In this document: one piece after another, positions 1 through 6,305 of the stretch
How the letters are laid out: each line of letters opens with the position of its first letter
Numbering within the stretch: position 1 is the stretch's first letter
Source: an uncultured Maribacter sp.
Lineage (GTDB): Bacteria > Bacteroidota > Bacteroidia > Flavobacteriales > Flavobacteriaceae
Direction: 5' to 3'
DNA: 6,305 nucleotides
Assembly (NCBI GenBank): GCA_905479535.1
Contig: CAJQMW010000498.1
Coordinates: 1 to 6,305 of the forward strand
Position numbers and translations under genes: made by a program
The notes under the pieces: generated by a model
The model's database searches: none
Told to the model about the DNA's origin: nothing
Seen by the model: the letters and a program-made list of their open reading frames with translations, nothing else

Positions 1-431
1 ACTCTGATCTTTTAAGAGTTGGGGAGCGTGTAAAATTGACTACGCTAGATAGTCCGGATGTTTACGAAGGGACCGTCTCCCGAATAAACGGTAGGGTGGA
101 CCAGGCAAGTCAGACTATAAAGGCATATATTGAGGTAGAGAACAAAGACCTTAGGGAGGGGATGTACCTTGAGGCAAATCTGGATGCCCGAAAAGAGGAG
201 AACGCCATTGAGGTGGACAGGAGTCTACTGTTGGAGGATAATAAAATATTCGTGGTCAAGGATTCCGTTTTGGATGTAATCGATGTAAGACCTATCTATT
301 TTTCCGAAAAACGGGTAGTTCTAAAAGATGTACCAGATGGCACTACTATAATGTCCAAACCATTGATAGGGGCATATACGGGAATGGCCGTAAAAATTTA
401 TGAGGACCGATCCGATAATTCCAAAAGCTAA
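1..431 (+). CDS. RND efflux periplasmic adaptor (membrane fusion protein), C-terminal part, 5' end cut by window
   Basis: This is the end of a periplasmic adaptor subunit (HlyD/AcrA-type membrane fusion protein) that bridges the RND permease and the outer-membrane channel. The frame is open from base 3 to the TAA at 429-431, giving 142 visible residues. The TTG at 36 is an internal Leu codon, not a start, because the residues before it (LLRVGERVKL) already fit the family. Visible residues about 7-60 look like the beta-barrel domain, including VDQASQTIKAYIEVEN and the typical REGMYLEANL ending. Residues about 62-142 fit the membrane-proximal domain. The missing upstream part should hold the signal peptide or lipid anchor, the lipoyl half-motifs and the hairpin. 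The stop overlaps the permease start by one base (TAATG), so translation is probably coupled. The family call rests on the domain pattern and on the permease and TolC neighbours. The subfamily and substrate are unknown. Confidence 0.88.
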   Translation, partial: SDLLRVGERVKLTTLDSPDVYEGTVSRINGRVDQASQTIKAYIEVENKDLREGMYLEANLDARKEENAIEVDRSLLLEDNKIFVVKDSVLDVIDVRPIYFSEKRVVLKDVPDGTTIMSKPLIGAYTGMAVKIYEDRSDNSKS

Positions 432-1444
432 TGCGAAAGTTAATAGAATATTTTATACGGTATCATGTAGCGGTAAACGTGATTATCATCGCTTTTGCGA
501 TTTTTGGTATTGTTGGGGCCAAATCATTGAAATCCTCTTTTTTCCCGTTAACGGATTCCAAGAATATCTCTATCAATATTACCTATCCAGGAGCATCTCC
601 CCAAGAAATCGAAGAAGGCATCGTTTTAAAGATCGAGGACAATCTTAAAGGTCTCGAAGGAGTGGATAGGGTCACCTCTACCTCCAGGGAAAACAGCGGG
701 ACGATCAATGTGGAGATTGAGAAGGGCAGGGATATCGATTTTATGTTGCTGGAGGTCAAGAACGCCGTGGATAGGGTTCCCACTTTTCCTACCGGAATGG
801 AACCTTTGATAGTATCTAAGCTAGAAGCCGTACGGCAAACCATAAGCTTTGCCATTAATGGTAAAGACATTCCTCTTGCTACCTTAAAAAGTGTAGGAAG
901 GCAAATAGAAAATGACCTAAGGGCCATAGATGGGATTTCGCAAATTGAGATTACAGGGTATCCCCAAGAAGAAATTGAGATTGCGGTAAATGAAAATACG
1001 CTGTTGGCATACGGCATCTCTTTTGACGAAGTGGCGCAAGCCGTTGGCAATGCCAACATTTTAGTGACCGGAGGAAATATTAAGACGGATGCCGAAGAAT
1101 ATTTAATTAGGGCCAACAACCGATCATACTATGGGGACGAACTCTCTAATTTGATTGTTAGGGCAGATGCTTCCGGTAGTACCGTTAGACTAAAAGACGT
1201 CGCTACCGTACGGGACCGTTTTGCGGAAACACCCAATGCTTCCTATTTTGATGGAAATCTATCGGTAAACACTACCATAACCAGTACTAATACCGAGGAT
1301 TTGATTACCTCCGCCGAGAAGGTGAAGGTCTATATAGAGGAATTTAACCAGAAATACAATAATGTTAAATTGGATATTGTTTCTGACCTCTCTACCACAC
1401 TAGTACAACGTACACAGCTTCTTACGGAGAATGCAATTATGTGA
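431..1444 (+). CDS. RND efflux permease, N-terminal fragment (TM1 plus first porter loop)
   Basis: This 337-codon reading frame begins at the ATG that overlaps the adaptor stop (TAATG) and ends at the unexpected TGA. Residues 1-12 are a short basic cytoplasmic start (MRKLIEYFIRYH) and residues about 13-31 are TM1. The family hallmark FFPLTDSKNISINITYPGAS follows at about 37-56. Residues 50-330 are the PN1/PN2 porter subdomains, with the usual pattern of ASPQEIEEG, LEGVDRVTSTS and DIDFMLLEVKNAVDRVP. Residues 331-337 (LLTENAIM region) lead into TM2, where the frame stops. On its own this part has one membrane anchor and no proton relay, so it cannot pump. No clear Shine-Dalgarno is seen, which is normal in this phylum. 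The start is well supported by the conserved N-terminus and the operon overlap. Confidence 0.85.
   Translation: MRKLIEYFIRYHVAVNVIIIAFAIFGIVGAKSLKSSFFPLTDSKNISINITYPGASPQEIEEGIVLKIEDNLKGLEGVDRVTSTSRENSGTINVEIEKGRDIDFMLLEVKNAVDRVPTFPTGMEPLIVSKLEAVRQTISFAINGKDIPLATLKSVGRQIENDLRAIDGISQIEITGYPQEEIEIAVNENTLLAYGISFDEVAQAVGNANILVTGGNIKTDAEEYLIRANNRSYYGDELSNLIVRADASGSTVRLKDVATVRDRFAETPNASYFDGNLSVNTTITSTNTEDLITSAEKVKVYIEEFNQKYNNVKLDIVSDLSTTLVQRTQLLTENAIM
1426..1429 (+). promoter_or_regulatory. Weak Shine-Dalgarno-like GGAG upstream of the post-stop ATG
   Basis: GGAG lies 15 bases before the ATG at 1445, further than the usual 5-9 bases, and it is part of codons in the upstream frame (ACG GAG AAT). 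It matters only as a possible aid to re-initiation after the TGA. Shine-Dalgarno use is weak in Bacteroidota, so it is probably chance. Confidence 0.12.
1442..1444 (+). other. In-frame TGA interrupting the RND permease
   Basis: The codons around this point read AAT GCA ATT ATG TGA ATG GTT TTG. The residues before (TENAIM) and after (MVLVLIFLSLFL) join as one TM2 entry segment. By hand alignment the stop falls at an AcrB Ala position, and many relatives have Gly there. A single G-to-T change of GGA would make TGA. It is the only internal in-frame TGA seen across roughly 2000 codons in this window, which argues against a recoded genetic code. Confidence 0.85.
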
Positions 1445-3700
1445 ATGGTTTTGGTATTGATATTTTTATCATTGTTCCTTAACACGAGATTGGCTTTTTG
1501 GGTCGCTTTTGGTTTACCGGTGGCTTTCTTGGGAATGTTCATCTTTGCTGGTTTTTTTGATGTCACCATTAACGTATTGTCATTGTTCGGAATGATTATA
1601 GTAATCGGAATTTTGGTGGATGACGGTATCGTTATTGCAGAAAATATATACCAGCATTACGAAAAAGGGAAGAGCCCGGTGCAAGCGGCCGTAGACGGTA
1701 CCATGGAGGTTTTACCTCCCATTATCTCTGCGATTATAACCACTGTTCTGGCTTTTTCCATATTCCTTTTCTTAGATAGTAGGATTGGCGAATTTTTCGG
1801 AGAGGTATCTGTAATCGTAATACTTACACTTGTCGTTTCATTGGTTGAAGCCTTGATTATTCTTCCTGCACACTTGGCGCATTCCAAGGCACTACAGCCG
1901 TTGGATAAAAGACCGAAAAAAGGACTGGCTAAGGCCTTTGCCAGATTGCGGGTAATTAACGAAGCCGGTGACAATTTCATGGTATGGATGCGCGACAAGA
2001 TGTATAGCCCCGCATTGCGATTTACAATGCGTTATAAGATACTTACGTTCAGCTTTTTTGCAATGGCACTAATTTTGACCTTTGGGTCTATTGGCGGAGG
2101 TATCATTAGAACGGCATTCTTTCCGAGAATTGCCAGTGACCGGGTGCAGGTAGAACTACAGATGCCAAACGGGACCAATGAAAAAATTACGGATTCTATC
2201 ATTCGGATGATAGAGGATAATGCTGAAATCGTAAACCAAGAGCTAACCCAAAAATATCTGAAGGGGACAGATAAAATACTCTTTGAAAATATGATTAGAA
2301 GGGCCGGGCCCGGTTCCTCTACGGCAACTTTAACTATAAACCTTTTACCTGGAGAAGAAAGACCGGATGCGATCGCTTCGGATTTGGTTACAAATAGACT
2401 ACAAGAATTAGTAGGGCCGGTAGTGGGTGTGGAAAGTCTTATTTATGGCTCCGGGGGGAACTTTGGAGGGTCGCCAGTGTCCGTATCGCTTTTGGGAAAT
2501 AATATTGAAGAGCTTAAAGCAGCAAAGAAGGAATTAAAAACTGCCTTGGAGAATAATACACTCTTGAAGGATATTGCCGATAACGATCCTGCCGGTATTA
2601 AGGAAATACGTTTGGAGCTAAAAGAAAATGCTTATCTGCTTGGGTTGGATTTGAGGAATGTAATGAATCAAGTCCGTGCCGGTTTTTTTGGTACGCAAGC
2701 CCAGCGTTTTCAAAGGTCCCAAGACGAAATTAGGGTTTGGGTCCGTTATGATAGGGACAATCGTTCTTCAATTTCTGATTTGGATGAGATGCGGATTCTT
2801 ACCCCGAGCGGCGATAGGGTACCCTTAAAGGAAATAGCGGAATATTCCATTGAAAGGGGAGATGTAGCCATTAATAGGTTAGAGGGGCAACGGGAAATAC
2901 AGGTTTCCGCGGACCTTAAAAATCCAAAGGACAGTCCTACGGATATCATGGCAGAAGTCCAAAATGTGATCATGCCGGAAATACAATCAAAATACCCCAC
3001 GGTAACGGCATCCTATGAAGGTCAAAACAGGGAGTTGGGGAAACTAACGGGGTCTTTGGAGGTGGTAGGCTTTTCCGTTCTTCTACTCATTTATGTTACG
3101 ATAGCCTTCACGTTCAGGAGTTTCAGTCAGCCATTAATGCTACTCTTGTTAGTGCCCTTTAGTTTAACTGCCGTAGCTTGGGGACATTGGATCCATGATT
3201 TTCCCATTAACGTCTTATCGCTTTTAGGAATCATTGCCTTAATTGGTATTATGGTTAATGATGGGCTAGTACTTATTGGAAAATTCAATACCAATCTTAG
3301 GGAAGGTATGACCTTTGATGACGCCATCTACCAAGCAGGAAGGTCAAGGTTCAGGGCTATTTTTCTTACCTCTATTACAACAATAGCTGGTCTTGCACCT
3401 TTAATGTTGGAGACTAGCAGACAGGCCCAATTTCTAAAGCCAATGGCTATTTCCATTGCATATGGTATTGGTATAGCCACGGTTTTGACATTACTGATGC
3501 TACCACTATTCCTTAGTTTTAGCAATAAATTGAAATCTCAACAATTGTTGCTTACATCTGGACATAAGATTACGAAGGAGGAAGTGGAAAGGGCCATTAA
3601 AGAGAAAAAAGAAGGACAACACCTAGAGGGACAAGAAGTTCATGCACCGGTGAATTTAAATGGTGTAACCAAACCAGAATTAGAAGAACATTTAGAATGA
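1445..3700 (+). CDS. RND efflux permease, C-terminal fragment (TM2-TM12)
   Basis: This 751-codon frame starts at the ATG directly after the TGA and carries the rest of the pump. TM2 to TM6 lie at about residues 1-150. TM4 holds the proton-relay pair D59-D60 (GILVDDGIVIAEN), as in AcrB 407-408. TM7 is at about 193-220, and the second periplasmic loop (PC1/PC2 and docking) at about 221-538. TM8 starts near 540. TM10 holds VNDGLVL with N605-D606 where AcrB has Lys-Asn. TM11 is at about 638-655 and TM12 at about 667-690. A charged 59-residue cytoplasmic tail follows (693-751). The frame ends at TGA 3698-3700, overlapping the TolC start by 4 bases (ATGA) and followed at once by an in-frame TAA. 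If translated from 1445, its TM2 would have to insert with the N-terminus outside and without TM1. The ATG is most likely an ordinary internal Met of an interrupted gene. Confidence 0.82.
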   Translation: MVLVLIFLSLFLNTRLAFWVAFGLPVAFLGMFIFAGFFDVTINVLSLFGMIIVIGILVDDGIVIAENIYQHYEKGKSPVQAAVDGTMEVLPPIISAIITTVLAFSIFLFLDSRIGEFFGEVSVIVILTLVVSLVEALIILPAHLAHSKALQPLDKRPKKGLAKAFARLRVINEAGDNFMVWMRDKMYSPALRFTMRYKILTFSFFAMALILTFGSIGGGIIRTAFFPRIASDRVQVELQMPNGTNEKITDSIIRMIEDNAEIVNQELTQKYLKGTDKILFENMIRRAGPGSSTATLTINLLPGEERPDAIASDLVTNRLQELVGPVVGVESLIYGSGGNFGGSPVSVSLLGNNIEELKAAKKELKTALENNTLLKDIADNDPAGIKEIRLELKENAYLLGLDLRNVMNQVRAGFFGTQAQRFQRSQDEIRVWVRYDRDNRSSISDLDEMRILTPSGDRVPLKEIAEYSIERGDVAINRLEGQREIQVSADLKNPKDSPTDIMAEVQNVIMPEIQSKYPTVTASYEGQNRELGKLTGSLEVVGFSVLLLIYVTIAFTFRSFSQPLMLLLLVPFSLTAVAWGHWIHDFPINVLSLLGIIALIGIMVNDGLVLIGKFNTNLREGMTFDDAIYQAGRSRFRAIFLTSITTIAGLAPLMLETSRQAQFLKPMAISIAYGIGIATVLTLLMLPLFLSFSNKLKSQQLLLTSGHKITKEEVERAIKEKKEGQHLEGQEVHAPVNLNGVTKPELEEHLE

Positions 3701-5016
3701 TAAGATTACCATTATTTGCGATACTTTTTTTAATTCCATTCGTTACGATTGTTGCACAAAAAAAAATCCTTTCAAAGGATGAAGCCATAGCTTTGGCGTT
3801 GAAGAATAATTTTGGAATCGAAATAGCAAGAAATAATTTAAAAATTGCAGAGAACAACAAGAGTATTCTGAACTCTGGGTTTTTACCAAGTTTAACGGGT
3901 AATGCAGGAGGATCTTATGATAAAAACAATCAGGATGCAACTTTTCAAGACGGAACTGTAAGAACAATTGAGGGCGCTGAAACAACACGCTACAATGCTT
4001 CGCTAAATTTGAACTATACACTTTTTGATGGCTTGGGCAGGTGGTATGATTACAAAAGGTTAAAGGAGCAATATAACCTCACCGAGTTGGAAACAAGGGA
4101 AACAATAGAGACTACGATGCTACAAATCTTTACGGTTTATTTTGAAGCAGCTAGGCTTACAGAAAATATTAGGGTTCTTGAGGAAACATTTAGAAATACT
4201 AGCAAACGTCTTGAACGTTCACAGTATAGTTTCGAATTTGGCCAGACCAACAAATTAGATGTCTTGAATGCGGAGGTTGATTTGGTAAACGATAGTATTA
4301 ACTTAATGAACGAGAGACAGATATATAGGAACACAAGGCGAGATTTAAATTTGTTGCTAAATCGTGAGTTGGTTACCAAGTTTGAAGTGGACACCCTTAT
4401 TTCATTTATAAATCCAATTGGGTTAGCGGAGCTTTTAGACGAAGGCATTTCAAAGAATGTACGTATTATGCAATCGGAACAAAATATCAAAATAAATGAT
4501 TACACCCTTAAATCTAGCAGGTCTGTTTTTCTGCCAACGGTAGGTTTGACTGGTTCTTACGGTTGGAATGAAGGTAATTTCCCGGTTACTAATTTTTTGA
4601 CCTCTAGCGTTTCTTCTGGAATATCGGCAGGTCTAAGCCTAACATGGAGTCTTTTTGATGGGGGTAGTGGAATTACACAGGTTAAAAATTCAAGAATTTT
4701 GTTGGATACTCAACAAACGCTACAAGAACAAATCTATCAAGAAGTTAGAAGGGATATTGAAAATGCCAAGGAGAACTATACGAATAGGTTACGGATTTTT
4801 AACCTACAATCTAGTAATGTGGCTACTTCCCAAAATAATTATGATCGTTCCATTGAGCAATATAATTTAGGTCAAATCTCATCGGTTGAGCTACGTCAGG
4901 CACAAATAAACCTACTTAATGCACAGACCAATAAGAACCTGGCAAAATACGATGCAAAGTTGGCAGAACTTCAATTATTGCAGCTAACGGGACAGCTCCT
5001 AAACATAGAATTATAA
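3697..5016 (+). CDS. TolC-family outer-membrane efflux channel
   Basis: This is the outer-membrane exit duct (OEP/TolC family) of the tripartite pump, 439 residues, close to the usual 420-490. Residues 1-20 are a Sec signal peptide: basic start MIRL, hydrophobic core LFAILFLIPFVTI, and likely cleavage after IVA-20. There is no lipobox Cys. The mature start (LSKDEAIALALKNN) is the classic OEP opening. The two internal repeats each have an alpha-helical coiled-coil stretch and a beta-strand pair. The strand segments are marked by LNLNYTLFDG (about 102-111) and LSLTWSLFDGGSG (about 312-324). Helical marks include YSFEFGQTNKLDVLNAEVDL and, in the second repeat, YNLGQISSVELRQAQINLL. The start overlaps the permease stop (ATGA), so translation is coupled to the permease. 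A stop inside the permease could therefore also lower expression of this gene by polarity. The substrate is not given by the sequence. Confidence 0.95.
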   Translation: MIRLPLFAILFLIPFVTIVAQKKILSKDEAIALALKNNFGIEIARNNLKIAENNKSILNSGFLPSLTGNAGGSYDKNNQDATFQDGTVRTIEGAETTRYNASLNLNYTLFDGLGRWYDYKRLKEQYNLTELETRETIETTMLQIFTVYFEAARLTENIRVLEETFRNTSKRLERSQYSFEFGQTNKLDVLNAEVDLVNDSINLMNERQIYRNTRRDLNLLLNRELVTKFEVDTLISFINPIGLAELLDEGISKNVRIMQSEQNIKINDYTLKSSRSVFLPTVGLTGSYGWNEGNFPVTNFLTSSVSSGISAGLSLTWSLFDGGSGITQVKNSRILLDTQQTLQEQIYQEVRRDIENAKENYTNRLRIFNLQSSNVATSQNNYDRSIEQYNLGQISSVELRQAQINLLNAQTNKNLAKYDAKLAELQLLQLTGQLLNIEL

Positions 5017-5054
5017 ATAAGTAATCAAACCAAGGTCCAGTTAAAAGAACAGGG

Positions 5055-5729
5055 ATGTATAGCGAAAAATCAAAAAACGAGCTTTTGGAATTATTTGAGC
5101 AACACTATATGCTCACCTTTGAGTCTCAAATTAAACTAAGCGAGGAACTTGGAAAACGTAATTTGAAAGCAGAGAAGAAAATACTCGATGAGACCATCTC
5201 GGTTCAAATCGCAAAAATTAAAAATTTAGAATACCTCAAGGATTTTGGTTTTAATGCGGAGTTCAATAATGGGGGTGTCGTGGTTACTAGAACCACTAGG
5301 GCAATTTTGACGGACGTAATTGCCATTTTTGCCGGTTTTATCGTTTTTTTAATCGGAGTCTACGGTATCGCTTCTTTGGTGTCGGTTTTTATGAACGGCG
5401 AGGACATGAACGTTTTTTCCTTGGCCATAGATCTTGTCATGGCAAGTTTGGTTTTAACGGGTTTTAAATTTTTTAATGGAATTAAACGTCTGTTGGACTA
5501 TGCGGGATTTAAACTATCCAATTTTGAAGGTATAATCACTTTACAAAAACGATTTGATCTAAAACTGGAACAAATTAAGGAAAAGGCTTCGGAGCTATTC
5601 CTGGAAACGGAAGAGGACCAAATGGTATTGAAGCTTGGAAAGCATACTATCTTCAATTCCAACGTAGAAAGCATAGTACAACGCATGACCTTGCAGGAAT
5701 TAGCTAATGTTTTAAGAAAAGATAGCTAA
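5055..5729 (+). CDS. Hypothetical two-helix membrane protein, 224 aa
   Basis: I do not recognise a named family. The protein has a charged, helix-prone N-terminal part (residues 1-65, rich in Lys and Glu, possibly coiled coil). Two membrane helices follow at about 84-112 (IAIFAGFIVFLIGVYGIASL) and 119-140 (FSLAIDLVMASLVLTGF), joined by a short loop (NGEDMN). A basic stretch (KFFNGIKRLL) and a second charged helical part (165-224) come next. Both soluble parts are probably cytoplasmic with a helical hairpin in the membrane; this is inferred from composition. There is no signal peptide. The ATG at 5055 is the first start after an in-frame TAA at 5022, so the start is secure unless the Met at 19 is used. 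It lies 38 bases after the TolC gene on the same strand with no visible terminator, so it may be co-transcribed. A link to efflux is not shown. Confidence 0.8.
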   Translation: MYSEKSKNELLELFEQHYMLTFESQIKLSEELGKRNLKAEKKILDETISVQIAKIKNLEYLKDFGFNAEFNNGGVVVTRTTRAILTDVIAIFAGFIVFLIGVYGIASLVSVFMNGEDMNVFSLAIDLVMASLVLTGFKFFNGIKRLLDYAGFKLSNFEGIITLQKRFDLKLEQIKEKASELFLETEEDQMVLKLGKHTIFNSNVESIVQRMTLQELANVLRKDS

Positions 5730-5750
5730 TCCTTTTAAATAGCGTTTTTT

Positions 5751-5933
5751 ATGTTTGAGCATTTTTTTCAATGTCCGTACTGTTGGGAGCAAATATCAAT
5801 GCTATTGGATACTTCGGTAGCCAACCAGACCTACATTGAGGATTGTGAAGTTTGTTGTAGACCCATCGAAGTTGCCTCCACATTCAAGGGGAATGAGCTT
5901 GTCGCTTTTCAAGCTAGTGGTATGGCTCAATAG
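5751..5933 (+). CDS. CPXCG motif-containing cysteine-rich small protein
   Basis: This 60-residue protein matches the Cys_rich_CPXG family (CPXCG motif-containing cysteine-rich protein) by pattern. The first Cys pair is at C8-P-Y-C11 and the second at C32-E-V-C35-C36 followed by RPI. Between them is the family-typical acidic stretch SVANQTYIEDCEVCCRPI. Four Cys in two CxxC knuckles suggest a single bound zinc ion or an iron centre; that is inference from the spacing. The usual Gly after the first pair is Trp here (CPYCW). The biochemical role of the family is not known to me. The gene lies 21 bases after the two-helix membrane protein gene on the same strand and is probably co-transcribed with it. 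Its TAG stop (5931-5933) touches the stop of the convergent gene. The start at 5751 fits the family's short N-terminus (MFEHFFQCPYC). Confidence 0.88.
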   Translation: MFEHFFQCPYCWEQISMLLDTSVANQTYIEDCEVCCRPIEVASTFKGNELVAFQASGMAQ

Positions 5934-6305
5934 TTAATTCATTTCTTTGATCTTACCCCCGAAAATTTTATCCTTTTCAATAGATTTTGGATTACCGTAA
6001 ATGTATATGGAGCCGCCTGCTTTAACTTTTGCCTTTACCAAATCCGATGCTTTTACATCTGCCCTTCCTCCGGCGAGGACGGTGACTTCGGTCGTGGCCG
6101 TATTCAAGTCTTTATTGTAAGCCTTTCCACCAGTATTAACAGAAACCTCTTGAGTCTCGCTACTGCCGGTCAAGGTAATCTCACTCCCTGAAACTGCACG
6201 TACATAGGTATCCTTAAGCGCAATCTTTAAATCTATGACCCCACCTTCTTGGGCTTTAATTTCCACCCTATCTCCCTTAAAAGTCTCATCCGAAACAATT
6301 TTCCC
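5934..6305 (-). CDS. GIN/DUF2807 domain protein, C-terminal part, 5' end beyond window
   Basis: The frame is open on the minus strand from the window edge (base 6305) to TAA at 5936-5934, showing 123 residues. The GTG at 6266-6264 is an internal Val, as the frame runs on upstream (GKIVSDETFKGDRVEIKAQ). The pattern is that of the putative auto-transporter adhesin head GIN domain (DUF2807): a right-handed beta-helix-like run of short strands with small and Thr/Ser/Gly residues, such as ITLTGSSETQEVSVNTGGKAY and VTVLAGGRADVKASDL. The family-typical ending is AKVKAGGSIYIYGNPKSIEK, then a short basic GGKIKEMN tail. Full-length members have a signal peptide and are exported to the envelope, which cannot be seen here. 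The partial gene converges on the CPXCG gene with no base between the stops, so it is a separate transcription unit. Function is unknown; an adhesin role is only a family label. Confidence 0.88.
   Translation of the reverse strand, partial: GKIVSDETFKGDRVEIKAQEGGVIDLKIALKDTYVRAVSGSEITLTGSSETQEVSVNTGGKAYNKDLNTATTEVTVLAGGRADVKASDLVKAKVKAGGSIYIYGNPKSIEKDKIFGGKIKEMN

Larger units (their letters stand above)
431..3700 (+). pseudogene. RND-family efflux permease locus interrupted by one in-frame TGA
   Basis: Read as one frame, 431-3700 encodes a full RND permease of about 1089 residues counting the TGA position. That is close to the usual 1020-1080 for HAE-1/AcrB-like pumps. The only defect seen is the TGA at 1442-1444; the two open parts share one frame (start offset 1014 bases, divisible by 3). 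The order is as expected: TM1, first periplasmic porter loop, stop, TM2 to TM7, second periplasmic loop, TM8 to TM12. In the joined protein the TM4 Asp pair falls at 397-398 and the TM10 Asn-Asp at 943-944, near AcrB 407-408 and 940-941. A full permease would be the proton-driven inner-membrane motor of the MFP-RND-TolC complex. No other frameshift or stop is present, so the lesion is either recent or an assembly or sequencing error. Pseudogene status is inferred; read-through or a split protein remains possible. Confidence 0.72.

Noticed and set aside
36..38. TTG as the start of a 131-codon adaptor gene
   Set aside because: The frame is open upstream to the window edge and the residues there fit the adaptor family, so this is an internal Leu codon of a gene cut by the window.
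400..648. 82-codon + strand frame across the adaptor and permease joint
   Set aside because: It overlaps two clearly real genes in another frame, and its translation is of low quality with no known motif.
583..1119. 178-codon minus-strand open frame
   Set aside because: It lies wholly within the permease gene on the opposite strand, with no recognisable domain; the + strand frame carries clear family motifs. It is a shadow.
1442..1444. TGA read as Gly or Trp by an alternative genetic code
   Set aside because: It is the only internal TGA in about 2000 codons here; a recoded genome would use TGA often. The rest of the window looks like Flavobacteriaceae, which use the standard bacterial code.
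1442..1480. TGA as selenocysteine with a downstream SECIS element
   Set aside because: The only hairpin seen downstream is 5 bp and AT-rich (TGATA 1458-1462, TATCA 1467-1471). RND pumps are not known selenoproteins and the position is not catalytic.
5017..5054. Promoter or terminator between the TolC gene and the two-helix protein gene
   Set aside because: The 38 bases show no hairpin with a T-run and no TAnnTTTG-type Bacteroidota promoter element.
5896..5915. Inverted repeat as a rho-independent terminator
   Set aside because: The stem is only 6 bp with no following T-run, and it lies inside the coding sequence of the CPXCG gene.

Overview
The window looks like chromosomal DNA of a member of the Bacteroidota, most likely a marine Flavobacteriaceae. 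The clues are moderate AT richness, no consistent Shine-Dalgarno sequences, a flavobacterial-type efflux operon, and a C-terminal GIN-domain (DUF2807) protein, a family common in this phylum. Genus and species cannot be read from the sequence.

Bases 1-5016 are a tripartite RND efflux operon on the + strand: the C-terminal end of a periplasmic adaptor (1-431, cut by the window edge), an inner-membrane RND permease (431-3700) and a TolC-type outer-membrane channel (3697-5016). The joints are tight: TAATG with a 1-base overlap between adaptor and permease, and ATGA with a 4-base overlap between permease and channel. Together they would pump a substrate from the inner membrane or periplasm to the outside. 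The substrate cannot be told from sequence. The permease belongs to the HAE-1/AcrB-like group, with the TM4 Asp-Asp pair and an Asn-Asp pair at the TM10 position where AcrB has Lys-Asn.

The main oddity is a TGA stop at 1442-1444, in frame inside the permease at the start of TM2. It sits where relatives usually have a small residue (Gly or Ala), and GGA to TGA is one base change. The reading frame is intact on both sides (337 and 751 codons). An ATG follows the stop directly (ATG-TGA-ATG). The locus is therefore a one-base nonsense pseudogene, a sequencing error, or less likely a split or read-through pump.

Bases 5055-5933 hold two small + strand genes that probably follow in the same transcription unit: a 224-residue two-helix membrane protein of unknown function, and a 60-residue CPXCG-type cysteine-rich protein with two Cys pairs. 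Their stop abuts, with no base between, the stop of a convergent - strand gene (5934-6305, running off the window) that encodes the end of a GIN/DUF2807 protein.

No tRNA, rRNA, CRISPR, insertion sequence, long repeat or convincing terminator was seen. There is no gene-free stretch longer than about 40 bases. Apart from the TGA, this is an ordinary core or efflux region, and I did not find a new system.
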